64,000 nucleotides of DNA from the NCBI GenBank assembly GCA_037953625.1, contig CM075652.1, positions 149,358,597 through 149,422,596 of the forward strand, given 5' to 3'. Within the stretch, counting starts at the first letter, position 1, and every line of letters starts with the position of its first letter. Below, in pieces: positions 21,663 to 33,626 of this stretch. A program made the position numbers and the translations under genes. This stretch comes from Crotalaria pallida. Its lineage: Eukaryota > Streptophyta > Magnoliopsida > Fabales > Fabaceae. The notes under the pieces are model-generated. The model was not told the DNA's origin, ran no database searches, and worked only from the letters and a program-made list of their open reading frames with translations.

Positions 21663-24600
21663 ATGCGTTGCGGTTTGGAGCAATTTATATGGGCATTCCT
21701 TGCTTGGAGCCTTCTATTTAATGGCATATCTTATTCTGAACAAGGTAACGCTTTTTGTTATGGGATAGTAATTGTTTCATTTTGAAATACTATTTGGGTA
21801 AATTGTTTTCATCAATCTATTTAATCAAATTGTTGAGAATAGAAAATGAGAAGCACTATTCGGAAGCTTAATTATTTTGTTTAGTTGATTGAGTCTCTTT
21901 GGAACTCATTTTATTTGACCACTTAATCCTTTCAATGTATTTATGCAGTTCTTCCAAAGTATACATTTATGAAAGATGCAACATTTGCTCCACTAACCTC
22001 ATCTTATGATTACATAATCATTGGTGGAGGAACATGTGGGTGTCCACTAGCAGCAACTCTCTCACAAGGTGCCAGAGTTTTAGTTCTTGAAAGGGGAGGA
22101 TCTCCTTACATAAACCCAGAAAAAATAGACATAAAGAACTTTGTTAATAACCTGGCTGACATAAGTCCTTCATCATTTACCCAGCAATTCATGTCCAGGG
22201 ATGGAGTCCTCAATGCCAGGGCACGTGTCCTTGGTGGTGGCTCTGTCTTGAATGCAGGGTTCTACTCAAGGGCTAGCTCCAGGTTAGTTTGTTATATATT
22301 AGTAGTTATGTGTATAAATAAATTGTCTTTCATTTGATATAGTATATAGTAATATGTTTTTTATATATATATATATTTAATGCTGCGTATTTATACTTAA
22401 AATTCCGGGATCTGTCACTGCAGGTACATAAAGGAATCGGGATGGAATGAAAGTTTGGCTAAGGATTCGTATAAATGGGTTGAGAAGAAGGTGGTATTTG
22501 AGCCTGAAATGCTGCAATGGCAATCAGCTGTGAGGAATGGGCTTCTGGAAGCGGGGGTGCTGCCTTACAATGGTTATACTTTTGATCACAAATATGGGAC
22601 TAAAGTTGGAGGGACAATTTTTAATAAGGAAGGTAAGAGGCACACTGCAGCTGATTTGTTAGAGTATGCTGATCCACGGAGGATTTCTGTTTATCTGCAT
22701 GCTACGGTGCAAAAGATATTCTTCAGGTATAACACAGGTAAGCATTTAATGATACAGTTATTCTATTCACTCACTAAATTTTGTACATTGAATTCGGCCA
22801 AATAATTGACTATATGTGTGTAATTAAATAAGTGTGTGTTGTACTAACTTGTAAGTAAAAATAGCGCAATAATGAAGATGTTTAATTTTATTTTATAGAT
22901 AAGTGGTGTGAATTTTAGCCACCTACCTTCACTTTGCTTTTGAATTTTTATTGCAGAAAAAAGGAGGCCACAAGCATATGGAGTAATTTTCAAAGATGCA
23001 TTTGGAAAAATACACAGAGCATACTTGAACAGGAATTCCAAGAATGAGATAATATTATCAGCTGGTGCAATTGGAAGCCCACAGTTGCTGATGCTGAGTG
23101 GCATTGGTCCAGCTAGTCATCTTCAGGCTCATGGAATCAAAGTGATATTGGATCAGCCTTTGGTGGGTCAAGGGATGGCAGATAACCCGATGAACGGTTT
23201 AGTGGTTCTTTCTCCTATACCTGTTGAAGTCTCTCTGGTCCAAACAGTGGGCATCACTAAGTTTGATTCTTATATTGAAGCAAGCAGTGGACTGAGCTTT
23301 GGGCATTCTTGGTCTGAAAGGCTTCAAGGGATTTTTGAATTTGTGTCAAACCAGGTCAGTCAGTATCCCATTTGAGGCTTCCATGCATCTTAATTAAAAT
23401 ACCAATTACGTGACTTTGGTACATGGAATGATACTATTTGTAGCACAGCGGATGTGAATTCTAAAATAACTATTTGGGGCTTACATTGATGGATATCAAA
23501 TAATGTCATACTTATATAAACTTGGTCCAATTGAAGTCACTGTCTAAGAAAAATTCTGCATCGGGGACTTACTGCTAGTTTCATTCTTTCTCACTTTTTT
23601 AAAGAAATGATGGTTGGCACTTTTATGATCGAAAAGCTATATGGTTTAATTCACTGTTCTTTAAGGTATATTTCAATTCATTCTTCTCGTAAACCCCAGA
23701 TTGGAATGAAACCAATCGAATGGAATGAAACAGTACTTTTCTTTCCATTTTATTATGTTCCATTTATTCACATATTATATATATATATATATCATGTTTC
23801 TCTTTATGTTAAAGAAGTGTCATATAAAATATAAAATACCATTTTTAACCAAATTTATGAGAATTTCTATAGTTAGAGCTAGTCATAAAGCATTCATTGA
23901 ACTAATTTTTTTTTGATAAATATTTACATCTTGAGATTCGAAAAGAAAAGAAATCCTATAAGGTACTTATAAGTTATAACAGAGCACAGATTGCTACTTA
24001 ATTACTCTGAAATTTTGTTGTCATTAAATTTGTAGACCCTCCAACACTCCATGTTTTCCCCAAGAGCAAAGGAGAGTATTGCAGACACCATTGGATCTTT
24101 AATCAATCAGACTCTCAAAGGAGGAATCATATTTGAAAAGATCATGGGACCTCGTTCTACAGGCCATCTGGAACTCTTAACCAATAATCCCAATGACAAC
24201 CCTTCAGTTACCTTTAACTATTTCAAGGATCCAGAAGACTTGAGGATGTGCGTTGAAGGTATGAGAACCATCATAGATGTCATAAACTCCAAAGCATTCT
24301 CAAAGTTCCGGTATCACAACAAGCCTGTCCAAGCTCTAATAGACTTTATGTTACTCTTACCTCTGAACGCTAGGCCAAGACATCCTAGTGCTGCCTATTC
24401 ATTAGAACAATATTGCATAGATACTGTATTAACAATTTGGCATTACCATGGAGGGTGCCTACCTGGTAAGGTTGTTGACCATAATTATAAGGTTATTGGT
24501 GTGGAAGCTCTCAGGGTACTTGATGGATCAATCTTTTATCGCTCTCCGGGTACTAATCCTCAAGCTACTGTTATGATGCTTGGAAGGTAATTAAGCATCG

Positions 24601-24857
24601 GATCTATCATCACGCGTTATTGTGGTTTTTTTTTTTTTTTTTTTGTCACCGATGTTTGCACTCGCATCCTTATACTTTTATGTCCCACAGCTCTATCACT
24701 TGAGTTTACTCTTGGAAACAACACACACTCTGTGATTTGATAATCATAGTGATTTTAGATGCATGACTATCTTGTCTAATTACACTTTTGGTTAATTTAA
24801 TGCAGGTATATGGGAGAAAAGATTTTAAAGAAAAGATTCTTCCATGGGAAGGAGTGA
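21663..24857 (+). CDS. GMC oxidoreductase, (R)-mandelonitrile lyase-like / HOTHEAD family
   Basis: There are six exons with GT-AG introns: 21663-21744, 21949-22282, 22424-22737, 22957-23354, 24036-24586 and 24806-24857. Together they are 1731 nt, encoding 576 aa, the family's usual size. Residues 1-25 form a hydrophobic signal peptide, so the protein is probably secreted or enters the endomembrane system. The FAD-binding fold begins YIIIGGGTCGCP (about 49-60) with ERGG at 75-78. A GMC signature (GGGSVLNAGFYSR) lies at about 123-135. The active-site segment WHYHGG (His512 and His514) and the TNPQATVMMLGR segment with Asn550 are present. HOTHEAD and hydroxynitrile-lyase-like members are FAD enzymes acting on alcohols or cyanohydrins. 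The true substrate cannot be read from sequence: HOTHEAD acts in omega-hydroxy fatty acid oxidation for cutin, while almond homologues cleave mandelonitrile. The protein looks intact. The 681-bp fourth intron contains an (AT)n tract. Exon borders are my own reading and agree in phase throughout. Confidence 0.9.
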
Positions 24858-24937
24858 AGAAGGGATCAATTGAGTGCACATCTATTGTTGTTCCATATTT
24901 GATATGTGCACTAGCAATCTAGCATTTCTTTTGTATA

Positions 24938-25209
24938 TTCCCTCCTTTCCATATTATTTGTCACTTTAACATTTTTAACTTGTTCCAAATTATTTGTCGC
25001 TTTAGGAATTCGATGATGTATTAATTGATTTTTTCCACCTTTAACCTTGCATTTAATGTGTTGAAATATGTTAAATGGGTGATAATTAATGTACTTTGAG
25101 GGTATTATAGGAAAGTTATTTAATAATTCTCTTGAAAATTGAAATATTAAATGACTTTCTTAATATGTGTGAAATTGCTAAAGTGACAGTTAAATTGGAA
25201 CGGAGGGAG
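24938..25209. mobile_element. Stowaway-like MITE just 3' of the GMC gene
   Basis: It runs from TA|TTCCCTCCTTTCC to GGAACGGAGGGAG|TA, with the same interior as 11714-11984. It begins 80 bp after the stop codon, so it may lie in the transcript's 3' UTR. Confidence 0.8.
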
Positions 25210-25210
25210 T

Positions 25211-25361
25211 ACCATTTAAGCATTTTTTTTTCATTTTGTATCTGAAAATTCTATGTAATGAAGATTTGCAAGAGAAATTCTTTGTATACCATTTAAGCAT
25301 TTTTTTCATTTTGTATCTGAAAATTCTATGTAATGAAGATTTGCAAGAGAAATTCTTGTGT
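25211..25361. repeat. Tandem duplication, 77-bp period, two copies
   Basis: ACCATTTAAGCA recurs at 25211 and 25288. Both copies continue to GATTTGCAAGAGAAATTCTT with only length changes in a T run. Confidence 0.9.
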
Positions 25362-25658
25362 ACTTAAAGAGTTTTTACTAGTTTTCTAGACATTTGTCTT
25401 GATATTTGTATGTTATGGATGATAAGATTAAGTAGACATAATGTGGCCTGCAACATGGCTTAGCGTGTGTTTGGATTCGTGGTAGAAAAACACCGTGAGA
25501 CAAAAACAACATATAATTACTTCTTCTAAATGCGTATTTGGAGACATCCTACCATGTAAACAAACATGCTTTTAGTCATTGTACACAAAAGCATTGAGAA
25601 GAAAGATCAGTTGTTATTCCCAATTACACAAACTCATCATTAACAAATAAAGATATGA

Positions 25659-26146
25659 GCTTAATTATGTGTCTAGTTCTTGAATTTTGGGATCGTTTTG
25701 TTATAGGTTTTTTTTTTCAATGTCTCTCTGAAATTACTTCTGAGTTTGTCATTTGTCCCTGCTACCGATTTCGGCCAAATTTTGCTGATATGTCACTTTG
25801 AAATTCTATTAAGATGCAAGAGGTTAGTCACGTGAGTGAAAATACTTTATTTTTATTAAATTTAAAAAAACTAAAAAAATTAATATTTTATATTTTTAGT
25901 TGAAAAAAAAGATTGGAATAGGATTATGATGTGAGGCTATCTTCGTTCACGTGGCATCACTATGTGACTAACTTCCTGCATTGGACCAGGATTCCGATAT
26001 CATATATAACAAAATTTGACCGGAATTGGTAAGTGAGATTATATAACAAACTCAGAAATAACTTCGAGAAGTTTGACATTAAAAAAATGAAAAGATAGGA
26101 GTATGCGATAAAACGAGCCTAAAGTTCAAATACTCCAAGTCTAAAG
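25659..26146. mobile_element. Long-TIR (Mutator-like) MITE, copy 2
   Basis: It has the same family motifs as 4416-4932: GCTTAATTATGTG at the left, 'AATTACTTCTGAGTTTGTCA' in the left arm, and AACTCAGAAATAACTTCGAG inverted in the right arm. The right terminus is approximate. Confidence 0.6.
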
Positions 26147-26229
26147 ATATGTAGTATTCTTCTTAGCTACCATTCCAAAAAAAAAAATAATACGTATTAT
26201 GCTCTAGAACTTTAAAAAGTTAAAATTTT

Positions 26230-26548
26230 GGCTTATTTATGTTTTTAGTCACCGAAAATCGAAGGTGTTTTGATTTTGGTTCCTAAAAGTTTTTTTGACC
26301 TTGACTAATCCTTAATTGTTTTGAAATTTTGGTTTTAGTCCATGTCGTTAGAAAAACTCCGTTAACTGTTTATGTGGTTAGCGAAATGACCAAACGACAT
26401 GAACATAAGCAGTTAACAGATTTTTCCTAACGGCTGGAGCTAAAACCAAATTTTCAAAACAATTAAGGATGAGTTAAGTTCAAAAAGACTTCCAATGACA
26501 AAAACCAAAACACTTCGAATTTTCATGAACTAAAGACATAAATAAGCC
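26230..26548. mobile_element. Mutator-like foldback MITE with perfect 9-bp TSD
   Basis: Almost the whole 319 bp is one inverted repeat from GGCTTATTTATG to CATAAATAAGCC-like ends. An exact 9-bp duplication TAAAATTTT flanks it (26221-26229 and 26549-26557), which identifies the superfamily. Transcripts would form a long hairpin. Confidence 0.85.
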
Positions 26549-26557
26549 TAAAATTTT

Positions 26558-27628
26558 TGTTTGACTTGCAAACACCGTAAAGCCAACAAATAATGCATTT
26601 ATAAGCATATGCTCTGTTACATACTATCTGGTAACCCAACCCCAGGAACCTTGATAAAATGGAAGAAGCATCTAACTTTCTTCAACTTTTCACCCAAACC
26701 CATAACATTTGCAAGGATAGAGAAAAAGAAAGAATCTATTGCTTAGATACATCATTTTCAGGACTAGAGTGACCCTCAAAATCATTTAGTCACGGAATGG
26801 CCCTCTAGATTTAGCAATCCTTGGAAAAATATTCACAGCATAAACCACAAGTATATGCTTTTTGATTGTTGGTTTATTCCATCTTATATGCTGAAGTTGA
26901 AGTGCTTATAAGCTATATTGCGTTGCCCATGGAATGTTGTGGGCAAAAGCTGCTAGGAGCTTCCACAAGAAGTATAGAAGTCAATAAGCAAAGGGGCAAC
27001 AGAGCAACTCTTACTTGGCAGGAAATTATACATGACCATTCCATGGCTTGTATGTCTTGCCAAAGGAGAGTTGCCCTGTTGCAGCTTTAGCTTAATATAT
27101 GTAGTAATCTTTTTTACACTATACTACTCCATGTTATGTACAATGAAGAGAATTAAGTATGCAAGGTAATGAAGAGAATTTGTTTGTTTGAGTTTCACTA
27201 GTTTTTTTTTATGTATAGTGAAACTATTGATGATCCTAAGGAATGAAAATTTTACTCATTTGATTCTTTATCTTATTTTTTGTTATCAAATTGGTTCTGT
27301 TTGTTTTTTCATCATATAAGTTTCAGCGTTTCTTTTCATTATCAATTTAATTCTTAGTCATTATTCATCCTATATAGATCAATACAATATACACACATAT
27401 CATTTTTCTTTCCAACCATACAAATGTGTCATTGACACATATCATACCACGGAAGATAACTTTGGAACCACTATTAAATTTTTAAGGATGAAGACAATAA
27501 AATCTATATTGTGTTGGTCTAAGTAATATAAGGCGCCAGATTATTGCCCCTATAAACTCATTCCCTGCCATAACTATTCATAAGATTTTCTTTTAAGTGA
27601 AGTACTAATTTGTTACTTGATTTTTTTT
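26558..27628. other. Intergenic, one short unsupported ORF
   Basis: An open frame at about 26869-27090 has no family resemblance that I recognise. Otherwise this is AT-rich non-coding DNA. Confidence 0.4.
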
Positions 27629-27777
27629 TAAGGATTTTCTTAACCTCAACCCTTAGGGTTGTGGATATCATGTGTTGAAAAATGGTATATAGAAATACTA
27701 AAAGTACTTTATATTTAGTTTTCAACAAATAATATCTATTTTTAGTTTCTTAACCTCAACCCTTAAGAAAACCTTAA
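27629..27777. mobile_element. MITE, sister of 17323-17490
   Basis: TTTTCTTAACCTCAACCCTT near the left and TTAACCTCAACCCTTAAG near the right bracket a shared core (a 'TCATGTGTTGAAAAATGGTA' stretch and 'TACTTTATATTTAG'). Confidence 0.5.
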
Positions 27778-27780
27778 TAG

Positions 27781-27940
27781 ATAATGCATCGACAGTGTAA
27801 TAGTTTTTTACACGATCAGTGCATCATCTACCATTCATCCGTTTACGGTTGTTGACTTTTAGATAAAAGTAATACAAATGAATAGTGGACGATGGATTGA
27901 TGGTGTAAAAAACTTTACACCAACGGTACATCCCTATTGA
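27781..27940. mobile_element. Short inverted-repeat MITE
   Basis: GACAGTGTAATAGTTTTTTA at the left and TGGTGTAAAAAACTTTACAC at the right form inverted arms, with GATTGATGG and ATCTACCATTCATCC inside. The boundaries are approximate. Confidence 0.45.
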
Positions 27941-28070
27941 TCTCTTTTTTTATTGTATCAACTAAGTCTTTGAAAATTTATAAATATCAATATGGTCTCT
28001 GAAATTTTTGTACTGCACCAATTAAGTTACTCAAAATTTTCGAATGTACCAATTTAGTTATTGAAACATT

Positions 28071-28540
28071 AAAATCTTGAGAGAGCAAGTTCATATGTAT
28101 GAAATCATCATGTATCCAGTATGAAGAATTAGTATAACTAGCTAATAGACCCGTGCGATGCACGACTTAATTCTGAATTTTGCATTATCGAAACATGTAT
28201 GTATATTTACATATTACGTCATAGATTATTTATTTCAAATATTTAATTTTTATGATATGAAAATATATAACTGCAAAAATTTGTGGAAACAACAAAAATA
28301 CATATAATAATTGTATATAAGTTTGAACAATTATATAAGGGGCAAGAAAGGACAAAAAAAAAAGGTGATAAAAGGTTGCATTACAAATCCACAGCATAGA
28401 AAAACTACTAACAAACATCATCATAGTTTTTTAAGATTTCCTTGCAGTTGATCAAGGAAATAAAGGCATTAAAATCTTGAGAGAACAAGTTGATATGTAT
28501 GAAATCATCATGTATCCAGTATCAAGAATTAGTATAATGA
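28071..28540. repeat. Direct repeat of about 69 bp flanking a Helitron-like end
   Basis: 'ATTAAAATCTTGAGAGA' through 'GAAATCATCATGTATCCAGT' to 'AAGAATTAGTATAA' occurs at about 28070-28137 and again at about 28469-28540 with only a few mismatches. The 330 bp between them begins with a minus-strand Helitron terminus. Confidence 0.75.
28138..28467 (-). mobile_element. Helitron 3' end (minus strand)
   Basis: Read on the minus strand, CGTGCATCGCACG forms a hairpin, then GGTCTATTAGCTAG ends at 28138, followed by host T. A hairpin 10-15 bp before a CTAG end with a T flank is the plant Helitron 3' signature. No 5' TC terminus was found, so the right boundary is simply where the flanking repeat begins. 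Confidence 0.55.
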
Positions 28541-31203
28541 AAAACATCATGTATCAAGTTAATATTTATAGATTTCTAGAGATTAAATTAGTATACTGAA
28601 AATGGAAAAAAACAAAAAAACAGGGACGAAAATGATTTTTTTTAAACATATCGATATTCTTAAGCTGGAGAATAAAAAACCAATGATGCAAACTCCCATT
28701 TATCTGGGACTTTGTAATATTCTTACTAATTGTCAAAATTTCATCTCAAAATTAGTATTGACAGTTTAGGCACGTGTCAATGGGGCTCGTTCATCCGCCT
28801 GCAATTTTTTGCGAGATGGACATTAATTTCATGCTCAATTTTCGAATCATGCCCACCCGTCCCAATGATCATCAAATAAGGTTTTAGATCGAAAGACAAT
28901 CATAGCCATTTAAATTTCTAGAAACCCATACTTAACAAAATATTGAAGCAATTCTATTTGATGAAAATATTGAAGCAAATAAGTTTTTGAAAATTTAAAT
29001 GATCATCATACTTAATAATATATTGAAGCAATTATATTTTAAATGGTTATCAATAAAATAGAGTTGCTCAAATAGAATTGCTTCAATATTTTGTTAAGTA
29101 TAATTACAATTTCCAATAAAAACGATCACCAAATAAGTTAATGAAAATTTAAATGGATATCACCATTGTCTTTCCAGGCCCATTGGCTGCTTTTTACTTC
29201 ATAAAATATTGAAGCAATTCTATTTGAGCTTATATTATCTTATTACAAAATATATCAAGTTTAAGTTTTAATAATAAGCTTATTAATAAAATAGGTCAAC
29301 CTTATTTATTAATGTGCCTTGTTTGACCTAGCTTCTTTCCATGTTTATAGTTTAATTTGGGCCTGTGGTCCACTCATACAGCAGACATGGGAATATGGTG
29401 TCTCGTACATTCTACCCAAATTACACTAGCAATTACTCACTATCTTCACAAGAGACCAAGTATTAAAATCATTCGTAAATAACAAATGTTAAAACCCATT
29501 AAGAAAGACACTTTTTTCATTTATAAAACTTCATATTGTTCTTAACATTCAGAAGCTTCATGCCAATTATGAACATGATTAGTCAATTAAAGTTAACTTT
29601 TGGGTTATGCATTTGTTGTTGTTTTTTTTGCAAAGGGTAGTAATAATAATAATAATTACGATAACACACTTTTTAGTCATTATACATCTCAACTTCTAAG
29701 CATTCGATTTTAATCATAAGTCAATTAAATTAAGTTATCTAATCGGGTCTGGCCAAAACATTACTGTTAGTATAAGCTAAAATTATCTTACAACGCATGC
29801 AACCACTGATTACGGAAATTGTTCTTTACATGCTCTTCTTCCTCTGTCGTTGACACGACACTCAACCCTTCTTCGCGCAATAACCTCTGCAGCTTTGCTT
29901 TTGCTTTTTGGTTAATTGCATTCACTTTAATGACACTAGTCAAATACACTTTGTTCTTTTTTGAATGAATGTAAGGGCCTTTCCTCATCATAAGCTTGCA
30001 TGCTTCACATTTATATTGGTTACTGAGCCCTCTCTCCTCACATTACATTAAGCTTAGCCCCACATACAAATACCGTATATTAACAATAATAGTGCAAACT
30101 TATTGTAAAATTATTTTAATACTATAATGGGCAAGCAACTTAAAAGAAAAGCATTTGTATGTTAAAAGGGTTTACTCAAAAGGACAAATATCCCATTTCA
30201 ATCTTTGAAGGCCAAGTAATGATGTAAATATGTAATGCAACTATAATCATTGAACTTGTTTTTTTTTCTTTATTTGATTGATTTTGTAACCCTTAAACCT
30301 TAAGCAAGCGTTGCCAGCAAGTACTGAGAGAAGACTTCTAAAGAAGCTTTTTCTTTTGGACCTCATCGATAATGCCGGCTTAAATAACGACCATTCTGTC
30401 CTCCACTCACTATCTGGCTCCACCTTTTTCCCAAGGTAGCGTAGTAGTACAATTTTAAGCTAACAAAAAAGTGTTTAATCTTCGCTCCTCATTCTTCACC
30501 CATAGCAAAAGATTTTTGTCACTAGACCAATGATACAGTATAGCTAATCATTTTATTGCAGCACTTTATTACTTCTATAATATTTGTGCTTTTTAAGATA
30601 ATCAAATTGGTGACTTTCGAGTTTTGCCAAGGTAGATTTACTGCAGGCATACTTAGTCCACAACCTTAAATCATTCTCATAAGACAAAACTCTTTGATTT
30701 TATATTAGGTGCACAATGCCAATTTCCAAATTCCAATATAGTCACATTGCTAAAAAAGAAAATTCTGGAAAAAATATAATCTTATCATAATGATAAGCAT
30801 TGCTCATTTATATTGCCAGCAAAAATTAGGTGCACCAACAATTCTTTTCCTTTTTTAAATAACTTGTAATTGCAAGGAGCATCACCACAATCACACCCAG
30901 TTGGACGGTCAAGATTGATTTTCAAGTGGGACACAGTATTAATAATAAGTCAACTTGGCAAGCTAAGCAATAATAAAGAAGTCACAGTCCAAGTTGTGTT
31001 GCATGACCTTGTCAATGTGTTCATATAGTGTGCCGTATCAAACAAACACATAGTTATAAACCAACAGAGATATTTCTGTAATGTTCTGTATGTGAGTTTC
31101 TCATAGAGAAAAGACCAAGAAATCATATATTCCTATGGCTTCATAACTATTATTATTATTATTAATAATTTATTATCCTGTGTCAAACTCAAACTAGTAC
31201 ATA
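28541..31203. other. Intergenic region upstream of the MoCo-sulfurase-like gene
   Basis: No gene is supported. About 28775-28875 holds a GC-richer fragment ('GCCTGCAATTTTTTGCGAG', 'CATGCCCACCCGTCCC') resembling the hAT MITE at 42397. The phrase 'AATATTGAAGCAATT(C/A)TATTT' recurs at 28943, 29021, 29083 (inverted) and 29204. A minus-strand ORF at 29788-29991 is unassigned. Confidence 0.45.
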
Positions 31204-31212
31204 TTATATAAA
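31204..31212 (+). promoter_or_regulatory. Putative TATA box of the MoCo-sulfurase-like gene
   Basis: TTATATAAA lies 44 bp before the ATG at 31256, so the leader would be very short, about 15-20 nt. Confidence 0.5.
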
Positions 31213-31255
31213 CCAAAATTGTTGTGAGTTGTGACTAGTGATTGCAGAAGAAGAA

Positions 31256-33277
31256 ATGCAGTCACGGTCAGTTTGCCAAAATGAAGTCACAAAAGTATGT
31301 CCTCAACTTCAAGGTGGTTGTTGTTGCCCTACCTTATTGTTCAATTCATCATCATCATCATCTCATAACATAACAACCAAACCAAGAAACAGTTCCTCAG
31401 AGTGTCGTCACAGTTTTGTAGCAACAACATCATCCTCTATCTTCCCAAACACCAAATTCACTAACCATGAGTCCCTTCCATCTCTTCATGAATCATTCAC
31501 TGAATTCAACAAAGTGTACCCTGAATACTCAGATACTCAAAAAGTTGACCTTGTAAGATCCAAAGAATATTACCATCTCTCTTTCTCCAACCATACTTGC
31601 CTTGATTATATAGGTATTGGTCTCTTTTCTTACCACCAACAACGTCAACATCAACATCAACAACAACATGCTGCTGCTGCTTCTTCACAGAACCAACTAA
31701 TTGCTTCTTCTTCTTCTTCTTCAACTACTCAATATTCTGATATTCTTCCCTTCTTTAGCATATCCTACAAGACTGGGAATCTCAAGACTTTGTTGCTTCA
31801 TGGGGGACATGAGTCAGAATTTGAGTCTGCAATGAGGAGAAGAATAATGAAGTTCCTTAACATTTCTGAGAATGATTACTTCATGGTTTTCACTGCAAAC
31901 AGAACATCAGCTTTCAAACTTGTGGCTGATTCCTATCCATTCCAAACTAGTAACAAGCTTCTGACAGTTTATGACTATGAGAGTGAGGCAGTGGAAGCAA
32001 TGATTAGTTGCTCAGAGAAAAGAGGAGCTAAAGCTATGTCAGCAGAGTTCTCATGGCCAAGGCTCAGGATTCAATCAACAAAGCTAAGGAAGATGATTGA
32101 AAGTAGTAACAGCAGCAGCAGGAGGAATAAGAAGAAGAAGAAGGAAAAGAAAGGGCTTTTTGTGTTCCCACTTCATTCAAGAGTAACAGGAGGAAGATAT
32201 CCATATTTGTGGATGAGTGTGGCACAAGAGAATGGGTGGCATGTGTTGATTGATGCTTGTGCATTGGGACCAAAAGACATGGACAGCTTTGCCCTCTCTC
32301 TCCTTAGACCCGATTTCCTCATCTGTTCTTTCTATAAGGTTTTTGGAGAAAATCCATCTGGTTTTGGATGCCTTTTTGTTAAGAAATCTGCTATTTCCAC
32401 TCTTGAAGCCTCCTCCATTGCAGGAATTGTGAACCTTGTACCAGAAAGAAGACTACTACATCATCAGCTTTCCAAGGATTCTTCTTCTTCTTCTGCTACT
32501 GATGTAAAAGAAATTGAACAAAAATCAACATCTATCTTACAACAAGATGATGAATTAGCTGCTTTGAGTTCTTTCTCCGGTCGGATACAAACCAAGATAT
32601 CTGAAAAAGGAGAAGGAGAAACATCAGAGGTTCAGATCATAGAGGTACCTGCAGCAAATGTTGAGGTAGCACAAAGCCCAATTGAGAGTGAAAATGGAAG
32701 GTTTTATGTTGAAATTGAGTGCAGGTGTTTGGATCAGGTGGACTCTTTAGGATTGAGAGTGATCACAAACAGAGCTAGGTATCTGATAAATTGGTTGGTG
32801 AACTCAATGTTGAAGCTTAAACACCCTAACACAGAAGGGGGTCCCTTAGTTAAGATTTATGGCCCAAAGATAAAATTTGACAGAGGGGCTGCTATGGCAT
32901 TCAATGTGTTTGATTGGAAAGGTGAAAAAGTAGAGCCTGTTCTTGTACAGAAACTTGCTGATAGAAACAACATTTCTCTAAGTTATGGATTTCTGCATCA
33001 TATATGGTTTGCAGATAAGTATGCAGAAGAGAAAGGAAGAGTCCTACAGATTAAAGAAGGAAAAGGCAAGGATGTGATGATTGCAAACAAGAAGAAAGAT
33101 AGAGATAATAACAAAGGACAAGGAGTAACTGTGGTTACAGCTGCATTAAGCTTCTTGGCTAATTTTGAAGATGTATACAAATTATGGGCTTTTGTTGCTA
33201 GGTTTCTTGATGCAGACTTTGTGGAGAAGGAGAGATGGAGATACACGGCTATCAATCAGAAAACTATTGAAGTTTAA
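31256..33277 (+). CDS. Molybdenum cofactor sulfurase-like, PLP transferase-fold protein
   Basis: This is a single uninterrupted exon of 673 aa, starting at the first ATG of the ORF (MQSRSVCQNEVTK). It belongs to the plant family annotated as 'molybdenum cofactor sulfurase family protein / PLP-dependent transferase', large intronless genes of 600-900 aa. Characteristic segments are CLDYIGIGLFSYH (the N-terminal block of the aminotransferase class V fold), VFTANRTSAFKLVADSYPF, GLFVFPLHSRVTGGRYPYLW, WHVLIDACALGPKDMDSFAL (the cofactor-site region), PDFLICSFYKVFGENPSGFG (the expected PLP-lysine block, SFYK) and, at the C-terminus, VTAALSFLANFEDVYKLWAF. There are Ser-, His/Gln- and Lys-rich low-complexity inserts (HQQRQHQHQQQH, RRNKKKKKEKK). 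The C-terminal MOSC domain of true ABA3-type sulfurases is absent, so sulfuration of MoCo enzymes should not be assumed. The biological role of this family is not established. The gene appears intact. Confidence 0.85.
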   Translation: MQSRSVCQNEVTKVCPQLQGGCCCPTLLFNSSSSSSHNITTKPRNSSSECRHSFVATTSSSIFPNTKFTNHESLPSLHESFTEFNKVYPEYSDTQKVDLVRSKEYYHLSFSNHTCLDYIGIGLFSYHQQRQHQHQQQHAAAASSQNQLIASSSSSSTTQYSDILPFFSISYKTGNLKTLLLHGGHESEFESAMRRRIMKFLNISENDYFMVFTANRTSAFKLVADSYPFQTSNKLLTVYDYESEAVEAMISCSEKRGAKAMSAEFSWPRLRIQSTKLRKMIESSNSSSRRNKKKKKEKKGLFVFPLHSRVTGGRYPYLWMSVAQENGWHVLIDACALGPKDMDSFALSLLRPDFLICSFYKVFGENPSGFGCLFVKKSAISTLEASSIAGIVNLVPERRLLHHQLSKDSSSSSATDVKEIEQKSTSILQQDDELAALSSFSGRIQTKISEKGEGETSEVQIIEVPAANVEVAQSPIESENGRFYVEIECRCLDQVDSLGLRVITNRARYLINWLVNSMLKLKHPNTEGGPLVKIYGPKIKFDRGAAMAFNVFDWKGEKVEPVLVQKLADRNNISLSYGFLHHIWFADKYAEEKGRVLQIKEGKGKDVMIANKKKDRDNNKGQGVTVVTAALSFLANFEDVYKLWAFVARFLDADFVEKERWRYTAINQKTIEV

Positions 33278-33626
33278 TTCCATAAATGAATTTCATTTAT
33301 TCCTTATGGATTGTGGAACATACAAGACCTAAGGGTAGGGTGTGAATCCGGATGAAAATTTTATGTTAGATTCTTCAAAGTAAAGAGTTACCTTATTCAT
33401 CAATCATTTGTCTGATGAGTAAGTAAGTTCACAAACTATATTATAGACAAATCTTTTGTCACATATATTTCTGTTTACTTGTTACCTGTACTTTGTCCTT
33501 GCATGCACGTTCAGGTAGCTCCACATACCAGTAGAAATTTGGATGTACAATGTACTCCAGGACAATACCCTTATAACCACTGCAAATGCGTTAAGTTCCT
33601 GGACAATCAAAATAACCTTGTAACAG
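33278..33626. other. 3' flank of the MoCo-sulfurase-like gene
   Basis: This probably contains the 3' UTR. I see no element or second gene. Confidence 0.5.

Noticed and set aside
26866..27090. 74-codon ORF with several cysteines (ALPMECCGQKLL)
   Set aside because: No recognisable domain. The first ATG lies well inside the frame, and the surroundings are repeats.
29788..29991. 67-codon minus-strand ORF (MMRKGPYIHSKKNKVYLTS start)
   Set aside because: Charged and protein-like, but I recognise no family, no partner exons and no promoter. It cannot be told from chance.
31238..31255. Earlier start of the MoCo-sulfurase-like gene at GTG
   Set aside because: The frame is open upstream, but the first ATG is at 31256 and the TATA box lies only 44 bp before it.
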